DNA of 55,037 nucleotides from Methylobacterium sp. J-030 (GTDB lineage Bacteria; Pseudomonadota; Alphaproteobacteria; Rhizobiales; Beijerinckiaceae), in contig NZ_JAKSYM010000384.1 in the NCBI RefSeq assembly GCF_022829545.1, positions 1-55,037 of the forward strand, read 5' to 3'. Below, piece after piece: positions 42,358 through 50,759 of this stretch (position 1 is its first letter; the number at the start of each line of letters is the position of its first letter). The notes below the pieces were generated by a model that was not told where the DNA came from, ran no database searches, and was given only the letters and a program-made list of their open reading frames with translations. The position numbers and the translations under genes are program-made.

Positions 42358-43512
42358 ATGGCAGGCAAGGACGAGGCGACGTGGCGCGTCGGCGTTCTGT
42401 TCTCCCGAAGCGGGGTCAGCGGCGTCACCGAGACCGAGCACTTCCTGGGCACTGCGCTGGCCATCGAGGAGATCAACACGGCCGGCGGCATACGCGGCCG
42501 ACCGATCGAGCCGATCTGCTACGATCCCGCCGGGGACACCGACGCCTACCGAGCCTATGCCCGCCGGATGCTCGCCGAGGACGGAGCCGAGGTCGTGTTC
42601 GGGTGCTCCCTCTCGGCCAGCCGTAAGTCGGTGCTGTCCACCGTGGAGCGGCACAACGGCCTGCTGTGGTATCCCTCGATCTACGAGGGCTTCGAGTATT
42701 CCGAGAATATCATCTACACCGGAGCGACCCTGAACCAGAACGTCTTCGCCCTGGCCGACTATCTCCTGCACGAGCACGGCCCCCGGATCTTCCTGATTGG
42801 CTCTGACTACATCTATCCGCGCGAGTCGAACCGGGTGATGCGCGACCTCGTCGAGGCGAAGGGCGGGACCGTTGTCGGCGAGCTCTACGCCCCCCTCGAT
42901 GCGGACGACGCGGCCCATGGGGCGATGATCGCCGCTATCCGGCGCGCTGCGCCGGATGCGGTGTTCTCGACGGTGGTCGGGCGCGGCGCCGAACGCCTCT
43001 ACCGGGCCTACGCCGAATCCGGGCTCGACCGGGCGCGCTGCCCGATCGCCAGCCTCACCCTGGCCGAGGGTCAGATCCGGGCGATCGGGCCGGAACTGTG
43101 CCGCGGCCACGTCCTCGCGACCTCCTATTTCGGGGCGCTTGCCGGCGAGGAGAACGCGCGCTTCGTTTCCGCCTTCCAGACCCGGTTCGGGGCGGAGCGA
43201 CCGACCAGCATGTGGTCCGAGACCGCCTACGCGCAGGTCCACCTCTTCGCGCAGGCGCTGACCGAAGCCGGGACCCTCGATGCCGAGCGCCTCGGGGCGG
43301 CAGCCCTGCGGCAGCGCCTCGCGGCGCCGGAGGGCGACCTCGCCTTCGACGGCGAGACCCGGCACATCTGGCTCACCCCCGCCATCGGTGTGGCCCGGGC
43401 CGACGGACAGTTCGACGTCGTCTGGCGGGCGCGCCGCCCGGTGCGGCCCGACCCCTACCTCGCGTGGTCCCGGTTCGAGACGAACTGGCTGGACGAGGGA
43501 ATGGCCGCGTGA
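42358..43512 (+). CDS. amiC: AmiC-like cytoplasmic amide sensor (periplasmic-binding fold)
   Basis: The 384-residue protein has the type I periplasmic binding fold with patterns of AmiC and UrtA relatives: WRVGVLFSRSGVSGVTETEH, AIEEINTAGGIRGRPIEPI, SASRKSVLSTVERHNGLLWYP, YEGFEYSENIIYTGA, FLIGSDYIYPRESNRVMRDL and LATSYFGALAGEEN. It lacks a signal peptide, so it is a cytoplasmic ligand sensor rather than a transporter component. GAGGAAG precedes the ATG. Its stop overlaps the start of the AmiR-like gene (GTGA). In Pseudomonas AmiC holds AmiR inactive until an amide binds; the same is likely here. Confidence 0.88.
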   Translation: MAGKDEATWRVGVLFSRSGVSGVTETEHFLGTALAIEEINTAGGIRGRPIEPICYDPAGDTDAYRAYARRMLAEDGAEVVFGCSLSASRKSVLSTVERHNGLLWYPSIYEGFEYSENIIYTGATLNQNVFALADYLLHEHGPRIFLIGSDYIYPRESNRVMRDLVEAKGGTVVGELYAPLDADDAAHGAMIAAIRRAAPDAVFSTVVGRGAERLYRAYAESGLDRARCPIASLTLAEGQIRAIGPELCRGHVLATSYFGALAGEENARFVSAFQTRFGAERPTSMWSETAYAQVHLFAQALTEAGTLDAERLGAAALRQRLAAPEGDLAFDGETRHIWLTPAIGVARADGQFDVVWRARRPVRPDPYLAWSRFETNWLDEGMAA

Positions 43513-44135
43513 GCGCCCCCGCCCGCAAGATTCTGGACGATCTGCGCCGCGCCCGCGCCCTCGTGATCCACCCCCGGGACGAGGAGGGCTGCGCGCTGCT
43601 GGAGCAGCTCCGCCGCCTCGGCTGCGCGGTCGCGCTGGTGTGGCCCCCGCCCGCCGTCCTACCGGCCGATATCGACACCCTGTTCATCCAGCTCGACGAC
43701 GCCGCGGTGATGCACCTGCTGCCGTCGATCGAGGCGATCGAACCCGCGGTCATCGCCATCGTGGCCTACGAGAGCCCGACTTCCCTGAAGGCGATCGCCG
43801 ACGTGAACGCCCACGGCGTGCTCAACAAGCCACTCCACCCGCGGGGCGTGCTCACCCAGTTCGCCCTCGCCCGGTACCGGCGCAGCTACGAGGGCCGGCT
43901 GACCAGCAAGATCAACCGGCTGGAGGAGACCATGAAGGGCCGCCGCACGGTCGAGAAGGCGGTCCGGCTTCTCGTGGAATTGAACCGGATCGATGAGGAC
44001 GCCGCCTACAAGATGCTGCGGGATCGGGCGACCACGTCCCGCGTGCCGATGGCGAGCGTGGCCGAGGGCGTGGTTTCGGCCCACGAGGCGATGAGCGGTC
44101 TCGGCCTGCGTATCGCGTTGGCGGAGAAGCCCTGA
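43509..44135 (+). CDS. amiR: AmiR-like ANTAR antitermination regulator
   Basis: The 208-residue protein has an N-terminal pseudo-receiver domain (ARALVIHPRDEEGCALLEQL, VIAIVAYESPTSLKAIAD, GVLNKPLHPRGVLTQF) without the phosphoacceptor aspartate, a coiled coil (SKINRLEETMKGRRTVEKA) and the ANTAR RNA-binding domain (VRLLVELNRIDEDAAYKMLR, MASVAEGVVSAHEAM). This is the AmiR layout. The GTG start overlaps the amiC stop. Immediately downstream lies a leader with two six-base-loop hairpins and a terminator, which is its likely target. Confidence 0.9.
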   Translation: MSAPARKILDDLRRARALVIHPRDEEGCALLEQLRRLGCAVALVWPPPAVLPADIDTLFIQLDDAAVMHLLPSIEAIEPAVIAIVAYESPTSLKAIADVNAHGVLNKPLHPRGVLTQFALARYRRSYEGRLTSKINRLEETMKGRRTVEKAVRLLVELNRIDEDAAYKMLRDRATTSRVPMASVAEGVVSAHEAMSGLGLRIALAEKP

Positions 44136-44169
44136 ATGTAGCAGTCTGCTGCAATTATCGGCTTGCCCT

Positions 44170-44213
44170 CCGCAAGACGGCGGCTATCGTCGCAGCCTTG
44201 GGCAAGGTTGCCC
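44170..44213 (+). promoter_or_regulatory. Dual-hexaloop ANTAR target in the nitrilase operon leader
   Basis: Two hairpins each have a 4-base stem and a 6-base loop: CCGC-AAGACG-GCGG (44170-44183) and GGGC-AAGGTT-GCCC (44200-44213), 16 bases apart. ANTAR antiterminators recognise paired hexaloops with A at position 1 and G at position 4. The second loop fits exactly; the first has A at 1 but A at 4. They lie between the AmiR-like gene and an intrinsic terminator, as expected for an antitermination leader. Confidence 0.7.
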
Positions 44214-44249
44214 CGCGGCAGGATTGCTGCATCACATCTCGGCTTTGAA

Positions 44250-44297
44250 GCCTCTGGACCGCGGATGACGTCCGCGCCCAGGGGCTTTTTGCGTTTT
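44250..44297 (+). terminator. Intrinsic terminator of the antitermination leader
   Basis: GCCTCTGG (44250-44257) pairs with CCAGGGGC (44278-44285), enclosing CGCGGA-TGACG-TCCGCG (44260-44276). TTTTTGCGTTTT follows at once. It is a very stable hairpin with a T-rich tail 10 bases before the nitrilase start, so without antitermination the downstream operon would be silent. Confidence 0.88.
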
Positions 44298-44306
44298 GGA
44301 GCTTTC

Positions 44307-45152
44307 ATGATCCAAGCGAACGGTCCTGCACGCTCGCCGATACGGGTGTCCTGCATCCAGTTCGCGCCGGAATTCGGCGCGGTCGACGCCAACATGGCCC
44401 GGGCTGCCGAACGCGTTCGCGCGGCGGCGGCGGACGGCAGCCGGCTGATCGTCCTGCCGGAGCTTGCCAGCACCGGCTACGTCTTCGAATCTCAGGCTGA
44501 GGCGGTCGCTCTGGCCGAGCCGGTTCCGGACGGACCGACCACCCGGGCCTGGGTCGCCCTCGCCGCGGAACTCGGCATCCACGTCGTTGCGGGGATCGCC
44601 GAGCGCGCGGGCGACGTACTCTACAACGCCGCCGTGATCGTCGGCCCCGGGGGGTATATCGGCACCTACCGGAAGGCGCATCTCTGGGACCGGGAGAACG
44701 AATTCTTCGCCAGGGGCGATCTCGGCTTCCCGGTGTTCGAAACGGACCTCGGCAGGGTCGGGGTCGCGATCTGCTACGATGGCTGGTTCCCCGAGACCTT
44801 CCGGCAGTTGGCGCTCGGTGGCGCGGAGATCGTCTGCATCCCCACCAACTGGGTGCCGATGCCCGACCAGCCCGCGGGCGAGGCCGCCATGGCCAACACG
44901 CTGCACCGCGCCGCCGCCCACTCGAACGGGATCTTCATCGCCTGCGCCGACCGGGTCGGCGTCGAGCGCGGCCAGCCCTTCGAGGGGCAGAGCCTGATCA
45001 TCGGCCCGAAGGGCTGGCCACTCGCCGGCCCGGCGAGCCGCGAGGGGACCGAAACCCTCTCCGCCCTGGTCGACCTCGACGCGGCCGGGCGCAAGGACCT
45101 GAACGCCTTCAACTCCCTCCTGCGCGACCGCCGAACCGACATCTACGGCTGA
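44307..45152 (+). CDS. Nitrilase-superfamily amidohydrolase
   Basis: The 281-residue enzyme has the catalytic triad of the nitrilase superfamily: Glu about 52 (VLPELASTGY), Lys about 123 (GTYRKAHLWDRE) and Cys about 156 (VAICYDGWFPETF). The pattern is that of carbon-nitrogen hydrolases such as aliphatic amidases or N-carbamoyl hydrolases. It is the first structural gene after the antitermination leader. The ATG follows GGAG at short distance. In the AmiR paradigm the first controlled gene is the amidase, so it probably hydrolyses the inducer amide in the cytoplasm. Confidence 0.9.
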   Translation: MIQANGPARSPIRVSCIQFAPEFGAVDANMARAAERVRAAAADGSRLIVLPELASTGYVFESQAEAVALAEPVPDGPTTRAWVALAAELGIHVVAGIAERAGDVLYNAAVIVGPGGYIGTYRKAHLWDRENEFFARGDLGFPVFETDLGRVGVAICYDGWFPETFRQLALGGAEIVCIPTNWVPMPDQPAGEAAMANTLHRAAAHSNGIFIACADRVGVERGQPFEGQSLIIGPKGWPLAGPASREGTETLSALVDLDAAGRKDLNAFNSLLRDRRTDIYG

Positions 45153-45187
45153 AGGCAACCGTCCCAACCCGCTTCGAGGATTTCCCC

Positions 45188-46342
45188 ATGGTCAAACATC
45201 TTCTCATCGGTACCGCGACCCTCGCGCTCGCCGCCACGGCCGCGCTGGGCGCCGACGGCAAGCCGATCGTCATCGGCGTGCCGATCGGCCTGTCGGGCGC
45301 CAACAGCGTCGTGGCGCCCTCGGTGGTGCAATCGGCCGAACTGGCGGTCGAGGAGATCAACGCCAAAGGCGGCGTACTCGGCCGCAAGCTCGCCCTCGAA
45401 GTCGCCGACGACGCCTTGGGAGCCGCCGGCGCCCAGAAAGCCTTCGACAGCCTGATCTACCAGAAGAAGGTCGACGTCCTGATCTCCATGGAGACGAGCG
45501 CGGCCCGCAACGCCGGCCTGCCGGCCGTCACCAAGGGCCGGGTGCCCTACATCTACACCTCGTTCTACGAGGGCCATTCCTGCAACAAGAACCTGTTCGT
45601 GGACGCCTGGGTGCCGGAGCAGCAGGTGCCGCCGGTGGTGGACGCCTTCAAGGCCAAGGGTGCCAGGACCTACTTCCTGATCGGCAGCGACTACGCCTTC
45701 GGCCGCGGCATGCTGGGCTTCACCAAGAGCTATGTCGAGAAGACCGGCGGCAAGGTTCTGGGCGAGGAATACCTGCCGATGGACGGCAGCGACTGGACGG
45801 CGATCATCTCCAAGCTGAAGGAGGCCAAGCCCGACGCGCTGATCACCTCGACGGCGGGCGGGGCGCCGAACGTGACGCTGACCAAGCAGCTGCGCGGCGC
45901 GGGCGTGGCGCTGCCCTTCGCCAACCTCGCGCTGGACGAGGGCACCGCCAAGAGCATGGGCGCCGACGCCGACGGCGTCTACCTCTCGGCCTCCTACGTG
46001 ACCGGGATCGACAGCCCGGAGAACAAGGCCTTCCTGGCCGCGATGCAGAAGAAGTTCGGCGCGGAGCTGCGCACGCCGAACGACCTCTCGGTGCCGGAAT
46101 ACGAGGCGATCTACCTCTACAAGGCCGCCGTCGAGAAGGCGGGCGGGACCGAGACCGCCAAGGTGCTGGAGACGCTGCCGGTGGTGAGCTTCACCGGGCC
46201 GCGGGGCACGATCCGCATGAGCGAGGAGCACCATGCGCCGCTGACCATGTATCTCGGCCAGATCCAGACGGACGGCACCGTGAAGGTCGCCGGAACCTTC
46301 AAGGACGTCGATCCCGGCGCGCAGTGCCCGAAGCTGCAATGA
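45188..46342 (+). CDS. ABC transporter substrate-binding protein (urea/short-chain amide type)
   Basis: The 384-residue exported protein has a signal peptide (KHLLIGTATLALAATAALGA) and the type I binding fold: IVIGVPIGLSGANSVVAPSV, AVEEINAKGGVLGRKLAL, TYFLIGSDYAFGRGMLGFTK and NDLSVPEYEAIYLYKAAVEK. It resembles the AmiC-like sensor over its length (both contain FLIGSDY), a common situation since sensor and binding protein recognise the same ligand. It delivers substrate to the permeases encoded downstream. The C-terminal HHAPLTMYLGQIQTDG fits urea and amide binding proteins. Confidence 0.9.
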   Translation: MVKHLLIGTATLALAATAALGADGKPIVIGVPIGLSGANSVVAPSVVQSAELAVEEINAKGGVLGRKLALEVADDALGAAGAQKAFDSLIYQKKVDVLISMETSAARNAGLPAVTKGRVPYIYTSFYEGHSCNKNLFVDAWVPEQQVPPVVDAFKAKGARTYFLIGSDYAFGRGMLGFTKSYVEKTGGKVLGEEYLPMDGSDWTAIISKLKEAKPDALITSTAGGAPNVTLTKQLRGAGVALPFANLALDEGTAKSMGADADGVYLSASYVTGIDSPENKAFLAAMQKKFGAELRTPNDLSVPEYEAIYLYKAAVEKAGGTETAKVLETLPVVSFTGPRGTIRMSEEHHAPLTMYLGQIQTDGTVKVAGTFKDVDPGAQCPKLQ

Positions 46343-46386
46343 GGGGCGTGGCTCCGGGAGCCGTGCCTATCCTTCCCCTCTCCCGA

Positions 46387-46425
46387 CCCCTGCCGACGCA
46401 GGGGACCCCCTCCCCGCAGAGGGGG
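46387..46425 (+). repeat. Paired hairpins between binding-protein and permease genes
   Basis: CCCCTGC-CGAC-GCAGGGG (46387-46404) and CCCCCTC-CCCGCA-GAGGGGG (46406-46425) are back-to-back stems, flanked by CCTTCCCC and GGGGAAGG that could pair around them. The first stem has no T-run. Such repeats are frequent between genes of this lineage. In this position they could stabilise the binding-protein mRNA so that this protein is made in excess over the membrane components. Confidence 0.6.
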
Positions 46426-46482
46426 AAGGGGGCGCAGTATAGCCCGAAGGGCCTTCCTGTTCGCACGCACCCGGAACCCCCG

Positions 46483-47316
46483 ATGCTGCTCATTCTCGAC
46501 ATCCTGACCACGGCGGCGATCCTGTTTATCGTCTCGATCGGCCTGCTGGCGATCTTCGGCGTGCTCAAGATCATCAACTTCGCCCACGGCGCGTGGCTGA
46601 CGGTCGGCGCCTATTGCGCGGTGGTGACCGCTAAGATCGGGCTCAATCCCTGGTTGGCGCTGCCGCTGGCTTTCGTGGTCGGCGCGGCTTTGGGCGGCCT
46701 CGCCGAGCACTTCCTCATCCGACCGCTCTACCGGCGGCCCCTCGACGCGATCCTCGCCACCTGGGGACTCGGCATCGTGGTCGGCCAGCTCATCACCCTG
46801 GCCTTCGGCCGGGACGTCCAGCTCACCCCGAACCTGCTGGCCGGCACCGTCGAGATCCTCGGCGTCGACTACTCCGCCTACCGGCTCGTGGCTTTGGGCA
46901 TCGCGCTCGCGATCGGCACGCTGTTCGCACTCACCGTCGAGCGGACCCGGCTCGGCCTCTCAGCCCGGGCCGTGATCATGAACGAGACGCTGGCGCGCAG
47001 CCTCGGCATCGACACGGGGCGCGTGCGCCTCATCGTGTTCATGATCGGCGCCGGCTTCGCCGCGCTCGCGGGCGTCCTGCTGACGCCGCTGACCAGCGTC
47101 GATCCGAACATGGGTGTCTCCTGGCTGATCGGCGCCTTCATGCTGGTGATGGTCGCCGACGCCTCCTACCGGGCCCTGGCGGCGGCCTGCCTCGTCTTCG
47201 GCGCCGCGCAGGTCCTGATCAGCACCTTCGTGAGCCCGATCCTGGGCAGCGTCGCCATCGCGGTGCTCGCCGCCCTCGTGCTGCGGATCAGCCCGAAAGG
47301 TTTCTCCCGTGCTTGA
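46483..47316 (+). CDS. ABC transporter permease (LivH/UrtB type)
   Basis: The 277-residue integral membrane protein matches branched-chain amino acid and urea permeases: IVSIGLLAIFGVLKIINFAHG, GAYCAVVTAKIGLNPWLALP, LATWGLGIVVGQL and RAVIMNETLARSLGIDTGRV, with about eight helices. I start at the ATG before LLILDILTTAA; upstream in-frame codons span the hairpin repeat. Its 3' end overlaps the next gene by 8 bases. It forms the first half of the channel for the substrate carried by the upstream binding protein. Confidence 0.9.
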   Translation: MLLILDILTTAAILFIVSIGLLAIFGVLKIINFAHGAWLTVGAYCAVVTAKIGLNPWLALPLAFVVGAALGGLAEHFLIRPLYRRPLDAILATWGLGIVVGQLITLAFGRDVQLTPNLLAGTVEILGVDYSAYRLVALGIALAIGTLFALTVERTRLGLSARAVIMNETLARSLGIDTGRVRLIVFMIGAGFAALAGVLLTPLTSVDPNMGVSWLIGAFMLVMVADASYRALAAACLVFGAAQVLISTFVSPILGSVAIAVLAALVLRISPKGFSRA

Positions 47317-49108
47317 GACCCTTCCCGCCACCGGGCGGGCGGCCGCGGCACCCGGCCGCCTGTCCCGCGCCGCGCCCTTCGTGGCTGCGGCCGTGGCGGC
47401 GCTGGCCCTCTGGATCGCGCCGCTGTTCCTCGACACCTTCGCGGTCAACGTCCTGACCCGCTCGATGATCTACGCGGTGCTGGCCGTCACGGTGGACCTC
47501 CTCTGGGGCTTCGCCGGGATCCTGACCTTCGGACAGGCGGCGTTCTTCGGGGGCGGCGCCTACGCGGCCGCCATGATCCTGAGCGCCTACGGAGCGACGC
47601 CCATGGGCATTGCCTTAGCGCTGGCCACCGCGATCGCGGCGCCGGCGCTCCTGGGGCTCGTGGTCGGCTGGCTGTCCTTCTACCACCGCTCGACCCCCCT
47701 CTATGCTTCGGTGATCTCGCTCGTCGTCCCGATCGTGGTGGTGCAGCTCATCTACGCGGGTGGGGCGTGGACCGGCTCCAGCAGCGGCCTCGTCGGATTC
47801 GATGTGCTGCCCTTCGAGATCGAAGGCTATTTCCGGCTCGCGGCCCTGGTGCTGATCACCGTCACCCTGGCCGCCTGGATCCTGGTGCGGTCGGATGCCG
47901 GGCGCGCCTTGGTGGCGCTCCGGGACAACGAGGCGCGCTGCGCCTATCTCGGCCTCAACCCGCGCCGCCTGCAGATCGTGTTGACCGCCGCACTCGCTGC
48001 CGTCGCGGGCTTCGCAGGCTTCCTGTTCGCGAATGCCTCGGGCGTCGTCGCACCGGAGAATGCCGGTTTCCTGTTCGGCACCGAACTGGTGATCTGGGTC
48101 GCGCTCGGCGGGCGCGGCACGCTGCTCGGTCCGGTGCTCGGCACGATCGCGATCGACTACCTATCGGCAAACCTGTCCGGCGACCTGCCTTTCCTCTGGC
48201 GGCTCCTGCTCGGCACGGCCTTCGTGGCGATCATCATCCTGCTGCCGGGCGGCCTCGCCGATCTCGTCCTCCGCCTGTGGCGGGCGTTCCCGATCGGCCG
48301 GTCGGGACACGCCGCCCCCGCCATCGCGGAGCGGGAGGCCGAAACGGAGCCGGTGGCGGCCGACACCCCCATCCTCCAGGTGCGGGGCCTCGCCAAGGCG
48401 TATGGCAGCCTGACTGTGCTGGAAGCGATCGACCTGGAGATCCGGGCGGGTGAACTCGTGAGCCTCGTCGGCCCGAACGGCGCCGGCAAGACCACGCTGA
48501 TGCGCTGCCTGAGCGACGGCACCGAGCCCTTCACGGGTTCGATCGCCATCGCCGGCACCGCCCTCGCCGGACTGACCCCGAACCGGATCGTGGGCCTCGG
48601 AGTCGGGCGCAAGTTCCAGGTGGCGAGTGTCTTCGAGAGTTTGTCGGTCGCCGATTGCCTCCGGCTGGCCCGGGCCTCCCGCGACGGATTGAGCCCGGTC
48701 GGCCGGGCCGCGACCCTGAGCCTGCCGCAGGCCGCCCTCGACGTCCTGCGGATGACGGGGCTCGACCACCGGCTCGACCAGCCGGCCCGGCTGTTGTCGC
48801 ATGGCCAGAAGCAGGCTCTCGAACTCGCCATGGTGGTGGCGCTGGAGCCACGGCTGATCCTGCTCGACGAGCCGACCGCCGGCCTGACCAAGGCCGAGCG
48901 CGCCACCATCGGGCGCGTCCTGAAAGGGCTCACTGCCGGCGGCCGGATCGCCGCCGTGCTGGTCGAGCACGACCTCGATTTCGTGCGGGAGATCTCCTCG
49001 CGGATCGTCGTGCTGCACCAGGGCCGTCTGGTCCTCGACGGTACCGTGGAGGCGGTCGTCGGCTCCGAACTGGTGCGGACCATCTACGCGGGAGGTGCCC
49101 ATGGCTGA
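47309..49108 (+). CDS. Fused permease-ATPase (UrtC/LivM-UrtD/LivG type)
   Basis: Residues about 1-330 form the second permease, with helices such as MIYAVLAVTVDLLWGFAGIL and the loop ALRDNEARCAYLGLNPRRLQ. A linker of about 20 residues joins a complete ATPase (about 355-599): Walker A GPNGAGKTT, signature LLSHGQKQALELAM and Walker B LILLDEPTAGLT. The LSHGQ signature is typical of the urea-type UrtD ATPases. The start is a GTG within the last codons of the upstream gene. Both domains look intact, so the polypeptide supplies one permease and one ATPase half. Confidence 0.92.
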   Translation: MLETLPATGRAAAAPGRLSRAAPFVAAAVAALALWIAPLFLDTFAVNVLTRSMIYAVLAVTVDLLWGFAGILTFGQAAFFGGGAYAAAMILSAYGATPMGIALALATAIAAPALLGLVVGWLSFYHRSTPLYASVISLVVPIVVVQLIYAGGAWTGSSSGLVGFDVLPFEIEGYFRLAALVLITVTLAAWILVRSDAGRALVALRDNEARCAYLGLNPRRLQIVLTAALAAVAGFAGFLFANASGVVAPENAGFLFGTELVIWVALGGRGTLLGPVLGTIAIDYLSANLSGDLPFLWRLLLGTAFVAIIILLPGGLADLVLRLWRAFPIGRSGHAAPAIAEREAETEPVAADTPILQVRGLAKAYGSLTVLEAIDLEIRAGELVSLVGPNGAGKTTLMRCLSDGTEPFTGSIAIAGTALAGLTPNRIVGLGVGRKFQVASVFESLSVADCLRLARASRDGLSPVGRAATLSLPQAALDVLRMTGLDHRLDQPARLLSHGQKQALELAMVVALEPRLILLDEPTAGLTKAERATIGRVLKGLTAGGRIAAVLVEHDLDFVREISSRIVVLHQGRLVLDGTVEAVVGSELVRTIYAGGAHG

Positions 49109-49832
49109 GGCGGCACGGAGGATCGACGCGGCAGGCGCCGCCCTCGCCCTGGAGGCCGTGTCGAGCGGCTACGGCGCGGTCTCGATCGTGAAAGACGTGT
49201 CCCTGTCGGTGGCGCCGGGGGAGATCGTCGCCCTGCTGGGCAAGAACGGCATGGGCAAGACCACCCTGCTCAAGACCGTCCTGGGGATGGTGGCCCTGCG
49301 CGGCGGTGGGATCACCATCGCCGGACAGGCGCTCGAGACCCTGTCCCCCGCCCGGCTCGTCGCCCTCGGCGTCGGCTACGCGCCGCAGGAGCAGCCCCTG
49401 TTCCAGGACCTCTCGATTCGCGACAACCTGCGCCTCGCGGTGCCCTCCGACCGGTTGCTGCTGGAGGCGCTGGAGCGGCTGTTCGGCCACTTCCCCTTCC
49501 TGAAGGACCGCCTCGCCCAGCGCGCCGGGACCCTCTCGGGCGGCGAGCAGAAGATGCTGATCCTCGGGCGCGCCCTGATGCTGCGCCCGCGCCTCCTCCT
49601 GATCGACGAGATCTCCGAGGGCGTGCAGCCCTCCATGGTCGAGCGCCTGCGCACCGTGCTGCTGGCCGAGCGTGCTGCGGGCCTGTCGATGCTGGTGGTG
49701 GAGCAGCACGTCGCCTTCGCCCTCGGCCTCGCCGACCGCTACGCGGTGCTCAAGCTCGGCGAGATCGTCGACAGCGGCTCCGCCAAGGCCCCGGACGCGC
49801 AGGCGCGCGTCTTCGATCACCTCGCGGTGTGA
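49101..49832 (+). CDS. ABC transporter ATPase (LivF/UrtE type)
   Basis: The 243-residue ATPase has Walker A LGKNGMGKTTLLKTVLG, signature LSGGEQKMLILGRALM and Walker B LLLIDEISEGVQPSMV. The long C-terminal stretch LMLRPRL and AFALGLADRYAVLKLGEIV is typical of LivF. A GGAGG site precedes the ATG, which overlaps the previous stop (ATGGCTGA, 8 bases). It completes the transporter: two ATPase sites, one of them on the fused protein. Confidence 0.92.
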   Translation: MAEAARRIDAAGAALALEAVSSGYGAVSIVKDVSLSVAPGEIVALLGKNGMGKTTLLKTVLGMVALRGGGITIAGQALETLSPARLVALGVGYAPQEQPLFQDLSIRDNLRLAVPSDRLLLEALERLFGHFPFLKDRLAQRAGTLSGGEQKMLILGRALMLRPRLLLIDEISEGVQPSMVERLRTVLLAERAAGLSMLVVEQHVAFALGLADRYAVLKLGEIVDSGSAKAPDAQARVFDHLAV

Positions 49833-49835
49833 GCC

Positions 49836-50759
49836 ATGGGCGAACTCAACACCTTCTCGATCGCGGCGCGCTGTCCGAGAACCGGGCAGCTCGGCGTCGC
49901 CGTGGCGAGCGCCGTCCCGGCGGTGGGCGGGCTCTGCCCGTACATCCGGGCGGGCATCGGGGCCGTCACCACCCAGTCCTGGGTGAACCCCTACCTCGCC
50001 CTGCGCATCCTCGACGGGCTGGCCGGGGGACAGGAGGCCGACGCGGCGCTGGCCGACGCGCTCCGCATCGACGACCGGACGGACCTGCGCCAGATCGGGC
50101 TGGTCGATAGCACCGGGAGGGCCGCTGCCTGGACCGGCGCCGGATGCACCGTGCAGGCTGGGCACCGGAGCGGGCCGGGCTACGCCGTCCAGGGTAACAT
50201 GCTGGCCTCCGCCGACGTGATCGGGGCGATGGCCTGGACCTTCGAGGACGGCGTGGCCTGCGACCTCGACGAGCGTCTGATGCGGGTCCTCGAAGCCGGC
50301 GAGGAGGCGGGCGGCGACCGGCGCGGCAAGCAATCGGCGGCGCTCAAGATCGTCGCGGGCGAGGATTATCCAAGCCTCGACCTTCGCGTCGATGAGCATG
50401 CGCGCCCCGTCTCCGAACTGCGCCGGATCCTCACCGTGGCCCGGAAGCAGCTCGTCCCCTTCGTCGCCGGCATGCCGCGGCGGGACGGCCCGGCCGGCGC
50501 GCTGCCGGCGGATGTCGCCGCCATGCTGCTCCGGCCGCCCCGGGAGCGACCCGGCGCGGCGTCCGGCGACACGCCCCAGCCGCCGCTCGACAGCGCCGGC
50601 CTGCCCCCCGAGGCGGCCAAACGGGCCGCGCACCTTCAAGAGCGGTTCGCGCCGATCCTGGCCGAGATCCGGACTTTGCGCAGCCTCGACCTGACGGAAG
50701 TCCACCCGCCGGTCGTGTTCGACCCGAGCCTCCCCTATCGTCGGGCGCCCCATGGCTGA
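49836..50759 (+). CDS. DUF1028 family protein
   Basis: The 307-residue protein reads NTFSIAARCPRTGQLGVAVA, GAVTTQSWVNPYLALRILD, RQIGLVDSTGRAAAWTG and QGNMLASADVIGAMAWTFED, the DUF1028 pattern, which is related to Ntn hydrolases. Members are linked to amidase and amide-transport clusters but their reaction is unproven. The C-terminal 60 residues are an extra proline-rich and helical segment. Located 3 bases after the ATPase gene and overlapping the amidase by 8 bases, it is clearly part of the operon. Confidence 0.85.
   Translation: MGELNTFSIAARCPRTGQLGVAVASAVPAVGGLCPYIRAGIGAVTTQSWVNPYLALRILDGLAGGQEADAALADALRIDDRTDLRQIGLVDSTGRAAAWTGAGCTVQAGHRSGPGYAVQGNMLASADVIGAMAWTFEDGVACDLDERLMRVLEAGEEAGGDRRGKQSAALKIVAGEDYPSLDLRVDEHARPVSELRRILTVARKQLVPFVAGMPRRDGPAGALPADVAAMLLRPPRERPGAASGDTPQPPLDSAGLPPEAAKRAAHLQERFAPILAEIRTLRSLDLTEVHPPVVFDPSLPYRRAPHG

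Noticed and set aside
44139..44152. An additional hairpin (AGCAGTCTGCT) in the antitermination leader
   Set aside because: The stem is short and its loop is not a hexaloop; it may be part of an alternative fold but does not fit the ANTAR pattern.
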